NCBI GenBank assembly: GCA_946811185.2
Contig: OX328106.1
Span: 12,442,777 to 12,506,776, forward strand
DNA length: 64,000 nt
DNA from: Hippopus hippopus
Taxonomy: Eukaryota > Mollusca > Bivalvia > Cardiida > Cardiidae
Reading direction: 5' to 3'
Part shown: piece by piece, positions 11,212 to 22,772 of the stretch
Position numbering within the stretch: position 1 is the stretch's first letter
How the letters are laid out: each line of letters opens with the position of its first letter
Notes under the pieces: model-generated
Databases searched by the model: none
What the model was told of the DNA's origin: nothing
Seen by the model: only the letters and a program-made list of their open reading frames with translations
Made by a program: the position numbers and the translations under genes

Positions 11212-11438
11212 CAAACCCTTTACCACACAATTCTGAGTTTTAACTACCCTTAGAAAGAAGCCTTTGGAAAATATTGTGGGAAAAGGAGAAAATGCTGGTA
11301 ACCAGCATTTTCTCCTTTTACCACAATGTTTTCTAACCTATCAAGGATGACTTCCTTAATTTTGGCCACATTTGATTTAGCCTCTACATATGCTCTGGGT
11401 TTGGACAAGTCCAATATTGTCGTGTGGTAGAAACTTAA
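11212..11438 (+). mobile_element. MITE-1 copy close to the x33 acceptor
   Basis: Near full length; begins about 28 nt upstream of the x33 acceptor, so the branch-point region may lie inside the element. Confidence 0.85.
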
Positions 11439-12283
11439 ACCATTAGCCACTTCATCCAGAGTTTTAATAACCCCCAAAAAAGTTATGTTTATGCAACCAG
11501 TGTAGATCAAAATGAAACTACACAAAAACTTGCAGTCTGATCTTTGATGTACACTTTCTGACTTGCCAAGAAATGCTGAAGAAGAGAAACCTCGAAATTG
11601 CAATTTGTTTTGTCTTGGCAAGACATTCTGGACAAGAGAAACGGTGTGTGCTGTGCTTTTTCCAGCTGGAGGTTTTTGCATGTAATGGTAACAGAAGTTT
11701 GGGGTATTCAAACAAATATGGGGGTTAAAATCTAAACAACATTATCACTCTTTAGTATCAATGTCAATGACAACTTGCTGATAGTTGAAATGTTTTCAAA
11801 CAATATACAGATACAAGTTTTCAAAGATAAAAGATTTTGAGCTTTTGAAAACACTGGGGGAAAAGGAAAATGTGCTTGGAATAATGAGTTGATCCTTTTC
11901 TTACAATGCCCGATTCCACAGAAGGTTCGATGTTTATTGCAAAACCCAAAGATTGATCATGCTCTGTTACTAAAAATAGCACTTTGGCCGTCCGCAACAT
12001 ATTGGATACGATGCAATTTCAAGGGAAATGATTAGGTAACATTCCTGTCCTGCAAACTGGTACCTGTTATATGTCACATTACCATTGGATAATTATATAC
12101 GACGATGGATAGCAGCCATTCTGTTTTTGGATTTGGAAAACCCGTCCAAGAGAAGTAATTGTAAACATTTCGCTGCAGTAAATTTCTGAAATTTGACTTT
12201 TTTAAATTTTCAATTGCGCAAGTTTTTTTTACGTTCCAGTACATCTTAGAGGCACTGAATGTATGTGAATCACTATTTTTATT

Positions 12284-12517
12284 TTAACCCTTTACCACAC
12301 AATGACCACTTTTACCAACCCTGAGGAAGAAGCCTTATTAAAACATTGTGGGAAAAGGAGAAAATGCTGGTAACCAGCATTTTCTCCTTTTCCTACAAAG
12401 TTTTCTACCCTATCAAAGAAAAACTGCGTCATTTGAGCAATTATGAAATTGTTGACAGCATAATTATGCTTTCAATCTGGATTGGTCTAAAATTTTGGCC
12501 ATGTGGTAAAGGGTTAA
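12284..12517 (+). mobile_element. MITE-1 copy, TTAA ends
   Basis: A 234-bp copy with TTAACCCTTTACCACACAAT left end and GTGGTAAAGGGTTAA right end. Confidence 0.88.
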
Positions 12518-12807
12518 ACGTGAATCACGTACATTTATATGCGATGGCACACACTGGACAAACCATGACATTATAATTATTAAGTCTTATTTCCAGACTA
12601 AAGATATCTGATAGGTTTATTTGGCCCTTTTTGGGTTAACATTTAGGTTGTTTAAACCAAGAACTATGTGCTAAAAGGGATAATTCAGAATAAAAACACC
12701 TCATCATGCAAAGAAAGAGATATCAATTTAAATTTAGATACTAGTACATAGTCTTAGATGAAGTATGAGGAATGAAAAAAATTGATGTAATTGATAAAAA
12801 ACCTTAC

Positions 12808-13104
12808 CCACAAGTTCCTGAATCCAGCTCTGTCAAACCTTCAATGCATTTTTTAACACCCATAGTATCACACTCATTTACGACAGCACAGACGGGCAGC
12901 ATTCCCACAGTATAATTGTCTGGAAGTTCAAGCTTGTCAGGCAGGCTACATCCCAATCTATTTCCGGCCATGTAGATACTATCGAAGTCATAATTCTCCT
13001 CCATGGCAGTCTGAAGATCGGTGAGGAGTGGGCGAGCACATGTCTTTTCCATAAATCTACTCAAGGCGCAAGTCATAACTTGGTTCAACATCTCAACCAG
13101 TCCC
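12808..13104 (-). CDS. Exon x32: B half of repeat 19, A half of repeat 20
   Basis: Phase 2 in and out, 98 residues. The B half (GLVEMLNQVMTC, FMEKTC, then about 30 residues to NRLGC) is complete and slightly long. A neutral linker with an NYT sequon and a Cys-containing segment (VCAVVNEC) leads to the A half CDTMGVKKCIEGLTELDSGTC. The donor is GG|GTAAGG. Repeats 19 and 20 are both complete. Confidence 0.9.
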
Positions 13105-13644
13105 CTGCATCAAAGGAAAAATTAAGTAAATATACTGCTTAAGTTAAGTGTTTGCCCAGTGGGGTAGCTAAGTCAGGCTCATAATCTAGAGGTTGTGAGT
13201 TGGATTCTTACTGCTGGCCTTTCCACCCAGTAAAATTTTAGACTGGTCTAAATTGAAAGCTATGCAGATGACAAATTAAATTTCACTTAACTAAAAGGTA
13301 ACCTTTTGTCGGCAAACAGCATTTTCTCCTTCGTCCACATTGTTTTCAAAGCTTCTCTCCATGAGGTTGTTTTGTCAAGGATTAACTCTTTGCTAGGATA
13401 GATGATAGTCACTTTGACAGCATTCATTCCTATTTCATCTCTCAAAATTTTTTTGATGTCTATTTGAAAAGCAGCCAGACACTTAGAATGAGAGTTGTAT
13501 GAAGTACTGGTAAAAGAAGCTCAAGGAAACCATTGACAGGTGCACTATCTGATGTGCTTTGACTGTGTGATGTGCTTTGACAGAGAAAATGTTGAAAATG
13601 CTGCTATACACCAAACACACAAACAGTAAAATATTTTAACTCAC

Positions 13645-13821
13645 AAACATGGATCTTTGATGGACAGGTCTATTTCAGAAAAGTCTGTACTCTCCACACA
13701 TTCTGTCGCAATGGTTTCAAGGTCACATGACTCTATCTCAGCGTCTCCAGTTTCCTCCGTGTCTTCGGTCTCTGCAGGAAGTTGTCCCCAACATTGTAGG
13801 TCTTCTATAATCTCTGGACAT
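13645..13821 (-). CDS. Exon x31: end of repeat 18, acidic linker, A half of repeat 19
   Basis: Phase 2 in and out, 58 residues. CPEIIEDLQCWGQLP is followed by an acidic linker (ETEDTEETGDAEIE) and a complete A half (CDLETIATEC to KDPC). The donor TT|GTGAGT gives Leu at the junction. A MITE-1 copy begins about 24 nt upstream of the acceptor. Confidence 0.87.
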
Positions 13822-13845
13822 CTGTAGGTATGTCAAAGTATTTCT

Positions 13846-14070
13846 TTAACAATTTATCAAACAATCCCGTGATTTAATGACACTGAACAAGAACGTTTCT
13901 GAAAACATTGTGGGAATAGGAGAAAATGCTGGTTATAGCATTTTCTCCTTTTCCCATAATGTTTTCTACCATTGCAAAGACAGAGATTATCTTTTGAGCT
14001 ATATTGAGTTTTGTGACACCTTCAAATGCTGTCAATTTCAAAACAAGCCCGAATTTTTTTTCAGATAATA
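13846..14070 (+). mobile_element. MITE-1 copy close to the x31 acceptor
   Basis: Starts about 24 nt upstream of the x31 acceptor; palindrome has a small central deletion. Confidence 0.8.
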
Positions 14071-14126
14071 AATAGATAACTTTTAACTGGATACAAAATT
14101 TGAAGCTCTCTCATTTCTGAAACTAA

Positions 14127-14391
14127 ATGAGCCATACCCTGCGAAAAGGGGTTAATGTGTCTGCAAAAAGTATTGACCCATGTCAGCCTGCAAGTCCACG
14201 CAGGCTGACATGGGTCAAAACTTTTTGCTACCAGTCAATTTTTCTGCATGTCTGAGGAAAATCTACCTCATGATTCAGTAGCTTGTTAGACAAAATGGAT
14301 TTTATGGATACATGGTAAATGTGATGAGTTGCTTGGTTTAATGCATCACTGAGATGCATTAAAACCTCTTTTGCGAGAACTTATCTCAATT
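14127..14391 (+). mobile_element. MITE-3 copy
   Basis: GAGCCATACCCTGCGAAAAG left end; palindrome GACCCATGTCAGCCTGC and complement at about 14171-14217; right end GCGAGAACTTATCTCA. Confidence 0.75.
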
Positions 14392-14429
14392 ATTTAGTAC
14401 CCTATCAAGGCAAGTCTTATTGCTTTATA

Positions 14430-14660
14430 ATATCGTACGAACATGAAAGTCTGCAACAAATGCATAGCTGAAATACAAACTGCCTCTGGCAGGATTCGAA
14501 CCCATGACGGGCAAATATCCTCGTTTTTCGCGGTTTAAAAGACCAACACCATAACCACTGAGCTACAGAGATATCTCCCTAACGCAGTTGTTAGGTATCG
14601 TATTTAAATTGGGACGAAGCAATGCATGAAGGAGTGGTCTCCCATAACACACCCCCTCTT
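14430..14660 (-). mobile_element. tRNA-Lys-like SINE, copy 2
   Basis: A box and B box as in the copy at 7115 (GGGTTCGAATCCTGCCAGAG); same CTCAGTGGTTATGGTGTTGG head. Confidence 0.77.
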
Positions 14661-14789
14661 AAAGTCATCATTTATTGATGACTCAAAGCCTTATTAGGCA
14701 GTAAGTCTATTATTTAGACAACAAATGTCCGGTTTTGAACAACAAATGGGATTAATGGCTCAATGGCCAATCCCGGACGAGCCCCCATC

Positions 14790-15003
14790 TTACAAACATG
14801 AAAGTCCGCAACAAATGCATAGCTGAAATACAAACCGCCTCTGGCGGGATTCAAACCCATGACGGGCAAATATCCTTGTTTTTCGAGGTTTAAAAGACCA
14901 ACACCATAACCACTGAGCTAAAGAAATATCTTCCTAACGCAGTTGTTAGGTATTGTATTTAAATTGGGACGAAGCCAAGCATGAAGGAGTGGTCTCCTGT
15001 AAC
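14790..15003 (-). mobile_element. tRNA-Lys-like SINE, copy 3 in tandem
   Basis: Repeats copy 2 with about 360 bp between starts; B box slightly mutated (GGGTTTGAATCCCGCCAGAG). Both copies end in CATGAAGGAGTGGTCTCC-type sequence. Confidence 0.77.
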
Positions 15004-15059
15004 AAATATCATCTACAAACGCTTTCAATTTGGATGAAAACTGTTTGGTAAAGAGTTCA

Positions 15060-15310
15060 TACCCATTCTTTCTCACTAAGAAATGTGAACAAAAGCTTAT
15101 GTTTATAGTAAATAATGATGATCATAAGAAATAACATATGATATTGTCTCCTTTTAAGGCCTCCCCCCCTCCCCACATCCATGGCATTACATTTTCTAGA
15201 AGGGAGTTATTCTGTGGTAAATTTGAGATGCATTTAATATACTGTCGGCAATTATTTTAGATTTCAACAGGTCTAAAACTTTGTTATGTAGTAAAGAATT
15301 AAATGTTTGA
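15060..15310. other. Intron remainder with MITE-1 right-arm traces
   Basis: Only short traces of MITE-1 right arms (ACAGGTCTAAAACTTTGTTA with a GTAGTAAAGAATTAA end) and a CCCCCCCTCCCC tract. Confidence 0.5.
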
Positions 15311-15326
15311 TATTGCCAATACTTAC

Positions 15327-15425
15327 CTGTTTCTTACCAATGATGCATAGAATACAACCTCTGGTATCAATCCATCACATGTCAGCCCATAGTAGTTAAG
15401 ACACTGGACCATGTTTGCTACCACA
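15327..15425 (-). CDS. Exon x30: B half of repeat 18
   Basis: Phase 2 in and out, 32 residues: VVANMVQCLNYYGLTC, then a helical stretch ending SLVRN. B1 and B2 are present and B3 is the first Cys of x31 (RCPEII). The donor AG|GTAAGT is near consensus. It is shorter than any continuous frame that would be noticed by length alone. Confidence 0.85.
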
Positions 15426-15529
15426 CTATTGTGGAAAAAATATAAAAAAAGGTTAATACATTACCAAAATTTAATTCAAAATTGTAACATCTACCATTCT
15501 ATTGACTGATAGTATGGTGTTCCATGCCA

Positions 15530-15900
15530 TTTTCAACATTATTTCAGTTAAATCCTGGTGGCCACTGCACCTATCCATGCTCTTCTGGAGTTTCTTTTAC
15601 CATTTCTTTGAACAATATTCTTCCCAAGTCACTTGATGTTTTCTTACAAAACAATCATCGAAACAATAACTGGTGGTAAGAGAAGAATGAATTCTGTCAC
15701 AATGACTCATCAATACTCTTAAAAGAAATTTGCCGAGGTGTTCTCAAGTCCCGTATTTGCAACAGGGCTTGGAAACAATTATCCATAACTGAAGTTCTAT
15801 GAACAAAATTCTGTGCATTTGACAGTAAGATAAAGATGAGGTTGCATAGAATGTGCTGATCTTTTTCTTGTAAATATTCCATGGCCACTATTTATTTACC
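15530..15900 (-). mobile_element. SINE family B, diverged
   Basis: Shares TCCTGGTGGCCACTGCACCT and CTTCTGGAGTTTCTTTTACC with the copies at 29860 and 45790; head region decayed. Confidence 0.55.
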
Positions 15901-16489
15901 AGACTTTCTTGATAGCATTCTAAGTCTTGTACTAGATTTAGAAAGTACAGCAAATTCTGCAAGTGTATGGTTTAGCCAATCAGCAAAATTAATTCATTAG
16001 CTAATTAGACGTAGCACTACTTTAGAAATTAAGAAAATTATTGACGTAAACACTGAGGTTGTTTTTAAGAATGGTGGGTTAATATATGTGGAAGTTAGCC
16101 TTGAAACTGAACAAGATGTCTGTTTGTAAAACAGTCATGCCCCTCTACTGCCACACTGATACAGGAAAATTGATTGGGAAATATCAATGTCATCTTTTTG
16201 ATTTATAGCCCACTTCAATTGTTAAACGTGATAATCTGTCAACAGTTCGCATAATTATACACACCGCTGTGTGTATACATACAAGATTGTAAACAGTCGC
16301 CGATACACAGACTGGGTTATCGATTTTCTTTTCGGCACGCGCGTTCGACTTCCGCTTTTTCCCAGTCGACTTCGATGCTTACTACGTCCCTGTTAATACG
16401 CGAATAAAATGTTGGAGCCACAAGTTGAGCCGCATATGATGATTTTTGAGACACTTTAATTTTTTTTCAGCAAATGGCTCAAGTGGCGA

Positions 16490-17660
16490 ACGGCAGCGCG
16501 GGCCCTGAATCATCTGGTGGTCACTGTGACCTTGACCTTTCACAGATTAACCTTAAAATCTATAGGGATCATTTACACTCCGAGATGAATATCTGTACAG
16601 AATGTGAAGAACCTATGTCAATTCTGTGTCTAGTTATCATCTGGACAAGGTTTGGTCTATATATCATTAAGTTGAAGGCCACTGTGACCTTGACCTTTGA
16701 TGGATTAATCTCAAAATCAATAGGGATCATCTGCACTCCAAGACAAATGTCTGTGGCAAATTTGACGAATCTAGGTCAATTCTGTGTCTAGTTATCATCC
16801 AGACAATGTTTGGTCTATATATCAACATGTTGACGGTCACTGTGACCTTGACATTTGACCGATTGACCTCAAAATCAATAGGGATCATCTACACTCGGAG
16901 ACAAATGTCTGTGCCAAATTTGACGAACCTAGGTCACTTCTATGTCTAGTTATCATCCGGACAAGGTTTGGTCTATATATCAACATGTTGACGGTCACTG
17001 TGACCTTGACATTTGACCAATTGACCTCAAAATCAATAGGGATCATCTACACTCCAAGATGCATGTCTGTGCCAAATTTGACGAACCTAGGTTAATTCCG
17101 TGTCTAGTTATCATCCGGACAATGTTTGGTCTATATATCAACATGTTGACAGTCACTGTGACCTTGACATTTGACTGATTGACCTCAAAATCAATAGGGA
17201 TCATCTGCACTCCAAGACAAATGTCTGTGCCAAATTTGACAAACCTAGGTCAATTCTGTGTCTAGTTATCATCCGGACAAGGTTTAGTCTATATATCAAC
17301 ATGTTGACGGTCACTCTGACCTTGACCTTTAACCGATTGACCTCAAAATCAATAGGGATCATCTACACTCCAAGATGCATGTCTGTGCCAAATTTGACAA
17401 ACCTAGGTCACTTCTGTGTCTAGTTATCATCCGGACAATGTTTGGTCTATATATCAACATGTTGACAGTCACTGTGACCTTGACATTTGACCGATTGACC
17501 TCAAAATCAGTAGGGATCATCTACACTCCGAGACGCATGTCTGTGCCAAATTTGACGAACCTAGGGCAATTCTGTGTCTAGTTACCATGCGGACAAGGTA
17601 AGGTCTACCGACGGACGTGTGCAAAGCAATATACCCCCACTTCGTTGAAGGGGGGCATAA
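16490..17660 (+). repeat. 158-bp tandem array (about 7 copies) with pearl/Helitron-like end
   Basis: GTTATCATC recurs at 16633, 16791, 16949, 17107, 17264, 17423 and (GTTACCATG) 17581, a period of 157-159 bp. Each unit contains GGTCACTGTGACCTTGAC. The array ends with ACCGACGGACGTG and a hairpin ACCCCCACTTCGTTGAAGGGGG, resembling bivalve pearl elements. Confidence 0.87.
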
Positions 17661-17969
17661 ATATCTAGAACTACTCTGAAAAAAAAAAGTGGCAATAAAA
17701 AGTTTTTTCTAGTGGGTGAAATTAAGTTTAAACCAAGCTACATTTAGCACCAAATACAAGTTGAGATGCAGCAGCTCTGAGTTCTAATAGCATTTGAAGA
17801 AACTCATTCTGAAAATTCATTTTCTTCACCTGTATGTCATTATCAACATTCATTCATCTTTTTTCAACATTCAGCACGCACAAAACATACGAAGCCAAAT
17901 TAAAAGCTTTTTCATGACAATCTGGAGGAAAAGAATATATTGCAACAAAAAGTGAAAGTGCTGAGGTAC

Positions 17970-18203
17970 CTGCAAACCATCTCATCGTCAATGGCAGCAG
18001 TTCTGAGGAACTGCGTGGAATCTCCCACACAGTATTCCACTCTGGTAAGGTCACATGACCCAGTCAGTTCCTCTGTCACAGTTAAACAAGTTGTTGATGT
18101 GAGGGCAGTGATCATCCTCTGCACAATCTGGATTGCCTTGGTTTGGTAAGAAGCACAGGAAACCGACAAGCTAGCTACAGAACTTGAAGCAGTTGATATA
18201 GTG
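17970..18203 (-). CDS. Exon x29: B half of repeat 17, A half of repeat 18
   Basis: Phase 2 in and out, 77 residues. The B half begins Ser/Ala-rich (TISTASSSVASLSVSC) with no B1, then a helix and LTSTTC. A short segment with one Cys (TEELTGSC) overlaps the A half CDLTRVEYC to DDEMVC. The open frame reads on into both introns for 200 residues, but the splice sites and phases define the exon. Confidence 0.88.
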
Positions 18204-18219
18204 CTAGAGAAAAACAAGA

Positions 18220-18480
18220 AATATGAGAGATTAGCTTTTACATAAGTGGAAATTTTTGCAATGTGGAAATTTTTTGCAAATTCGCAAATTTGCAAAATTT
18301 GTATACTTTTCTGTTCACGTATTTTACCACAAGTATACCAACAAATATTAAGTAATACAAGTGTATTGAATTCGCAAACATTTCCATACGCAAAAATGTA
18401 ACCAATCGGTATATTCGCAAATTTTTCAACAACCATATTCATCCATGTATACAGTATCTTATTTTCTCTCAACTCACATT
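18220..18480. repeat. AT-rich GCAAAT-type inverted repeat
   Basis: Many short GCAAATTTGCAAAATTTG-type palindromes; unidentified small element upstream of x29. Confidence 0.5.
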
Positions 18481-18523
18481 TTCCAACCTCTATGCCATTA
18501 GAAGACAAACACATGCTTATTTA

Positions 18524-18748
18524 TTGAACTCTTTACCACACGACATTATTTTAGACTGCTCCTTATTGAAAGCATTTTACAGACAAAAGTTTGGCTAAAA
18601 TGACTAGATTTATTTCTGAAAGGTCAGAAAACATTGTGGAAAAAGGAGAAAATGCTGGTTACCAGCATTTTCTCCTTTTCCCATAATGTTTTCAAAAGGC
18701 CTTTTTCTAAGGGTAGCTAAAACTTGGATTTGTGTGGTAAAATGTTAA
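18524..18748 (-). mobile_element. MITE-1 copy, reversed
   Basis: TTGA/TTAA ends, full core palindrome. A weaker copy follows at about 18760-18930. Confidence 0.83.
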
Positions 18749-19088
18749 AAGAGGACAAGACTTGATCTGTCCAGTCTATAAGCATTCACAGACAGGTTAG
18801 ATGTGGCTCAAAGGACAAAGAGGATAAAAAAACACCATGAGAAAAGGAGAAAATGCTGGTTAACAGCACTTTCTCTTTGTCCTGTTATGCGTTCAAAAGC
18901 AGTCTTAAAACTGAGCTTTGATAGAGGATTTAGCCCCTTACCAAACAATCCTTAGTTTCAACAACCCTGAGGAATAAAGCTGTTGAAAACATTATGGGAT
19001 ACGGAAAAAATGCTTGTAACCAGTATTTTTTCCTCTTCCCATTATCTTTTCTAGCATTTCAAAGAACAATATATCATTTGAACAACAT

Positions 19089-19315
19089 TTAACCCTTTAC
19101 CGCACAATGCCAACTTTTAATGACCCTGAGAAAGAAGCCTTTTGAAAACATTGTGCGAAAAGGAGAAAATGCTGGTAACCAGCATTTTCTCCTTTTCCCA
19201 CCATGTTTTCTTCTCTACCAAAGAAAAATTGCACCATTTGAGCCACACTGAAATTGTCGTCTTTGTCGTCTCAATTTGGACAAGGCTATATTTTTGCCGT
19301 CTGGTAAAGGGTTAA
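19089..19315 (+). mobile_element. MITE-1 copy, full length with TTAA ends
   Basis: A 227-bp copy inserted between a degraded copy (about 18930-19088) and the right arm of another (19316-19385). Confidence 0.88.
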
Positions 19316-19704
19316 ATTTGTTGTCTTCAAATGTATTTAATTTGGATGAGTCTAAAATTTTGTTGTTTGGTAAAAAGTTGAAAATTATACATTAGATGTG
19401 TCTCAAATAATTTGTCATTGAAGGGATATCAAACATTGCAGGAAGAAGGAGAGAATGCCGATTGATTTAATACCATAACATTCTCCTTTTCCAATCATAT
19501 TTTAAAAAAAGCATCCTTCCTCAGGGAAAAAAACTGGTTACCAGCATTTTACATTTTCCCCACAATGTTTTCTGAATTATCAATGACAAATTCCATGTTC
19601 AAAACCAAACATTGTTTGTCATTAGCATAATGCTTTCAATACTGGACAAGTCTATTTGCTTTCAATATGGACAAATTCGAAATAGTCTCATATGATTAAG
19701 AGGT

Positions 19705-19895
19705 ACTATTAATTAGAGCTGTCACTGAATGTGATTTAATACCTCCGCCAGCGCTTTGACAGAAACAGGCAATTATTTGTACACAGACAGACACACGGAC
19801 GGACAAACGGACGGACGGACGAACGGACGGACACACGGACAGACAGGCTGATTCCAGTATACCCCCGAAAACATTCGTTTTACGGGGGTATAATT
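19705..19895 (+). mobile_element. Short CGGACGG-tailed element
   Basis: AGAGCTGTCACTGAATGTGA start, CGGACGGACGGACGAACGGA run, ATACCCCCGAAAACATTCG and TTTACGGGGGTATAA hairpin end. Same type as 28025-28372. Confidence 0.72.
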
Positions 19896-20083
19896 ATAAA
19901 TAAACTGTGTTATTGCATTTATATGACAAACACTGTGCGGACAATACCGTAAGACAAACTCCAAAAATATCAGCAACCTTTACCAATATGAGAAATACTT
20001 GGCTAATATCACATAAAACAAGGCCAATATGACTTGGCCAATTTCAAATCTGAAATTTACGACTTATCCCAGCCGTCTATTAT

Positions 20084-20305
20084 TTCTTTACCGCACAATC
20101 TCGACTTTTCACAACCCTGAGGAAATAGCTTTTTGAAAACCTTGTGGGAAAAGGAGAAAATGCTGGTAACCAGCATTTTCTCCTTTCCCCACAATGTTTT
20201 CTACCCTTCTAAAGGCAAATCACATCACTTGCATAAATCTAAAGTTGTCTCTAATTGCTTTCAGATTGGACATGTCTAAAATTTGGTTGTTAGGTAAAGA
20301 GTTAA
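20084..20305 (+). mobile_element. MITE-1 copy
   Basis: Left TTAA lost, right TTAA kept; strong palindrome. About 130 bp downstream of x28 in transcript direction. Confidence 0.83.
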
Positions 20306-20434
20306 TCAAATAATTTTGTATTAACCCAGATACAGCTACTCAACCTGCAAATAGGAAATCACCTGATTTTGGCAATAACAATACAGTATACCCTTTACAG
20401 AAATAAGTCAAACCACACCTAGCCCCTTATTTAC

Positions 20435-20549
20435 CTGCATATGGAAGTTTTATCCTTGTAACTAGAGTAAGAGCTGGTGAATGACAGCATCATTGTCTCA
20501 CAGACTTCATAAACTAGTTCCAAATACTCACATTGGCTAGGTGTGTCAA
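20435..20549 (-). CDS. Exon x28: A half of repeat 17
   Basis: Phase 1 in, phase 2 out, 37 residues: DTPSQCEYLELVYEVC, then Ser/Tyr-rich residues to KTSIC. The second Cys sits nine residues after the first, slightly off the usual spacing. It is the first exon after the vWA domain and re-enters the repeat array. The donor is AG|GTAAAT. Confidence 0.85.
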
Positions 20550-20602
20550 CTGAAAGGGAAAAAATCACAACTTTGTTTGGTTGGTGCATGTTGAACACAG
20601 TT

Positions 20603-20826
20603 TTAACCCTTTACACAAAATCCCAAGTTTTAACTACCCTATAGAGGAAGACATTTTAAAACATTGTGGAAAAAAGGAAAATGCTGGTAACCAGCATTTT
20701 CTCTTTTTCCCACAATGATTTCTACCATACCAAAAACAAATTTTAATTTCTGGGCCACAAGTTTCGGTACATCACAAATGATTTCAGTTTGGACAAGTCT
20801 AAATTTTGTTGTGTTGTACAGTATTA
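20603..20826 (+). mobile_element. MITE-1 copy
   Basis: Left TTAA present, right end decayed (GTGTTGTACAGTATTA); core palindrome present with a few mismatches. Confidence 0.8.
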
Positions 20827-20859
20827 CACTATTTAAGTCATATTGCAGTGGCCAGTGCA

Positions 20860-21110
20860 TCCATCAATACATTCCTTGATTTTTTACCTGCACTTCACGA
20901 ACATTCTTTCCAAAGCACTGGCTGCTTTCTAGCATATACATTCTAAAGATGTGTTAACTGTTAAGCGGTTAGAGTGGAATGAATCCTAGCGGAATAACTA
21001 TCAATTTATCTTTGTAAAGAGCTTGACTGAGCTGGGATATGAGTTAATGACCCCTGGATTACAAGTCCTGAATGTTTATCACTAACGCTACCTGGCTCAG
21101 CTAAATCATA
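20860..21110 (-). mobile_element. SINE family B, diverged
   Basis: Contains CAGTGGCCAGTGCATCCATC at the left and a tRNA-like GAGCCAGGTAGCGTTAGTGA head on the minus strand at the right. Confidence 0.6.
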
Positions 21111-21297
21111 CCCATCTGACACCAGATACCATACTTAGGAAACTTGAGTTAAAGGTCAGCTGAGTTTGTGCTCAACTTTTAATTTCATTAGTGCTTCAAA
21201 GTGAGAGGACTTGAAAAAGAGATATAATCTATGGAGATGAAGGAAGGAACTGCTCTAACAGCTCAGAATTTATTCGGTAAGTTATATCGAACTATAT

Positions 21298-21561
21298 TTG
21301 AGCCATACTCTGGCAAAAGGGGGCTTTTTGCATCTCCATGATGCATGATACCAAGCAAGTCATCACATGACCATGGATCCATAAAGTTCATCTTATCTAA
21401 CAACTGACTGAATCAATAGGTACACTGGTACTTTGACATACAAAAAATTGATCAATAGGAAAAAGTTTCGGCCCAGGTCAGCCTGCACAGTCCGTGCAGG
21501 CTGACCTGGGTCGATAGTTTTCACAGATGCATTAAGCCCCCTTTTCACAGAGCATGGCTCA
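21298..21561 (-). mobile_element. MITE-3 copy
   Basis: Terminal repeats GAGCCATACTCTGGCAAAAG and ACAGAGCATGGCTCA; palindrome CCCAGGTCAGCCTGCAC with complement at about 21472-21512. Confidence 0.82.
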
Positions 21562-22172
21562 TTTATATAACTGTGAAATTTCATGCTAAAATGAAATGAG
21601 CACAAAAATTTTTTATAAGCACTCAGCCTGGAATCAAATCTTCAACCTCCTTCTCCAAATGCAGATACCTTATATGCTTGATCATGAAACATGCCTACAG
21701 AACAATTTTACAGTGTCTTGAGTTCTTCTAGTATCCTGTAAAACCTGAAATGTTCACGTTGTGAAAATCTTGGCGATTTTCTCGTATTGATAAAAATCGC
21801 AAAGATATCCTCCCGCAAAAATTATGGTATATCAAGGTATATTTTACCTAGACATCGGGTTATATGCGAGCGAATGACTGGGACCCTTGTCGACAACAAT
21901 GAGTGCCCTCTTTCATCGAAGTCGACCAGAGTACCAATCTAGTGGTGCTTAGTACTGCCAAATGTACACATTTAATCGAATGTACACATTTAATCGAAGT
22001 GAAAACAGATTTATTGAATAGAGTAATGACTTAGTTATGCTGCACACAGTTAGAATAGAAAATTTGGAATTCTATCTTAAACTCTTGCAGAAATTAAAAC
22101 ACGCGTATGGTCAGTATTTGGTGGTTTGCGAAATTTTAGACCCGCAGTAATAGCCACTTTTACAGTACTTAC

Positions 22173-22772
22173 TTCTACAGAACCACAAGAAAATCTTGGT
22201 GAAGATATCCTCCAGTTGATCAAAAGTGTCAATATTTAGAACATTCAAGTGGGTAGGTTCGCTAGCAATACCATTCACCTCAGCTCGAGCAGACTCTGAC
22301 TTCATATCGATTCCAACAGCAAACATGTGTATCCCCTGATCCTTTGAGATCCCAGCTTCAGTGATAGGGTTAGGACCCTCATTGGCCTCGCCATCTGTGA
22401 TCACAAGCATATGTTTTGGAACTCCTGGTCTTGCACCATTATCCTCTGAAAAGTAAGTTACTCTTGCTCTCTCTATCGCACCACCAGTATTCGTTCTGCC
22501 CTCTTGGTAAGGCATATTTTCAAGTACCTCTAACACTTTTGCCTTGTTCTGTACCAATTTGCCATCAATTTCTTCCAAGAAATCATTCATAAAGAACTGG
22601 TCCCACATAAATGTTGTGTATTGAAGAGCGCCAATTCTCACTGCACCGGTTTCTAACTCAGCTAGTTGGACCACATTTATGGCGAACTGTCGCATCTTCT
22701 CAAAGTTTTCAGCTCCCACACTCGCGGAACCATCAATAACTAAAACCATGTCAAGTTGTAACTGAGAACATT
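22173..22772 (-). CDS. Exon x27: von Willebrand factor A domain
   Basis: A single symmetric exon (phase 1 in and out), 199 residues. The vWA fold begins LDMVLVIDGSASVG, which holds the MIDAS DxSxS motif. GRTNTGGAI supplies the MIDAS Thr and MLVITDGEANEG the MIDAS Asp. All metal-coordinating residues are intact, so divalent-cation-dependent ligand binding is plausible. It starts with ECSQ and ends WFCRSK, giving a Cys at each edge that may pair. Similar vWA modules occur in matrilins, collagens and mollusc matrix proteins. Confidence 0.94.

Noticed and set aside
11250..11711. 153-codon minus-strand frame
   Set aside because: Made of a MITE-1 copy plus MITE-2-like sequence; no cysteine pattern or fitting splice sites.
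14430..15003. Functional tRNA genes
   Set aside because: A and B boxes are present but the anticodon arm region has an extra hairpin, acceptor stems do not pair, and copies are diverged. They are tRNA-derived SINEs.
17912..18514. 200-codon continuous minus-strand frame as a single gene
   Set aside because: Only 17970-18203 shows repeat cysteines and proper splice sites; the rest is AT-rich intron that happens to stay open.
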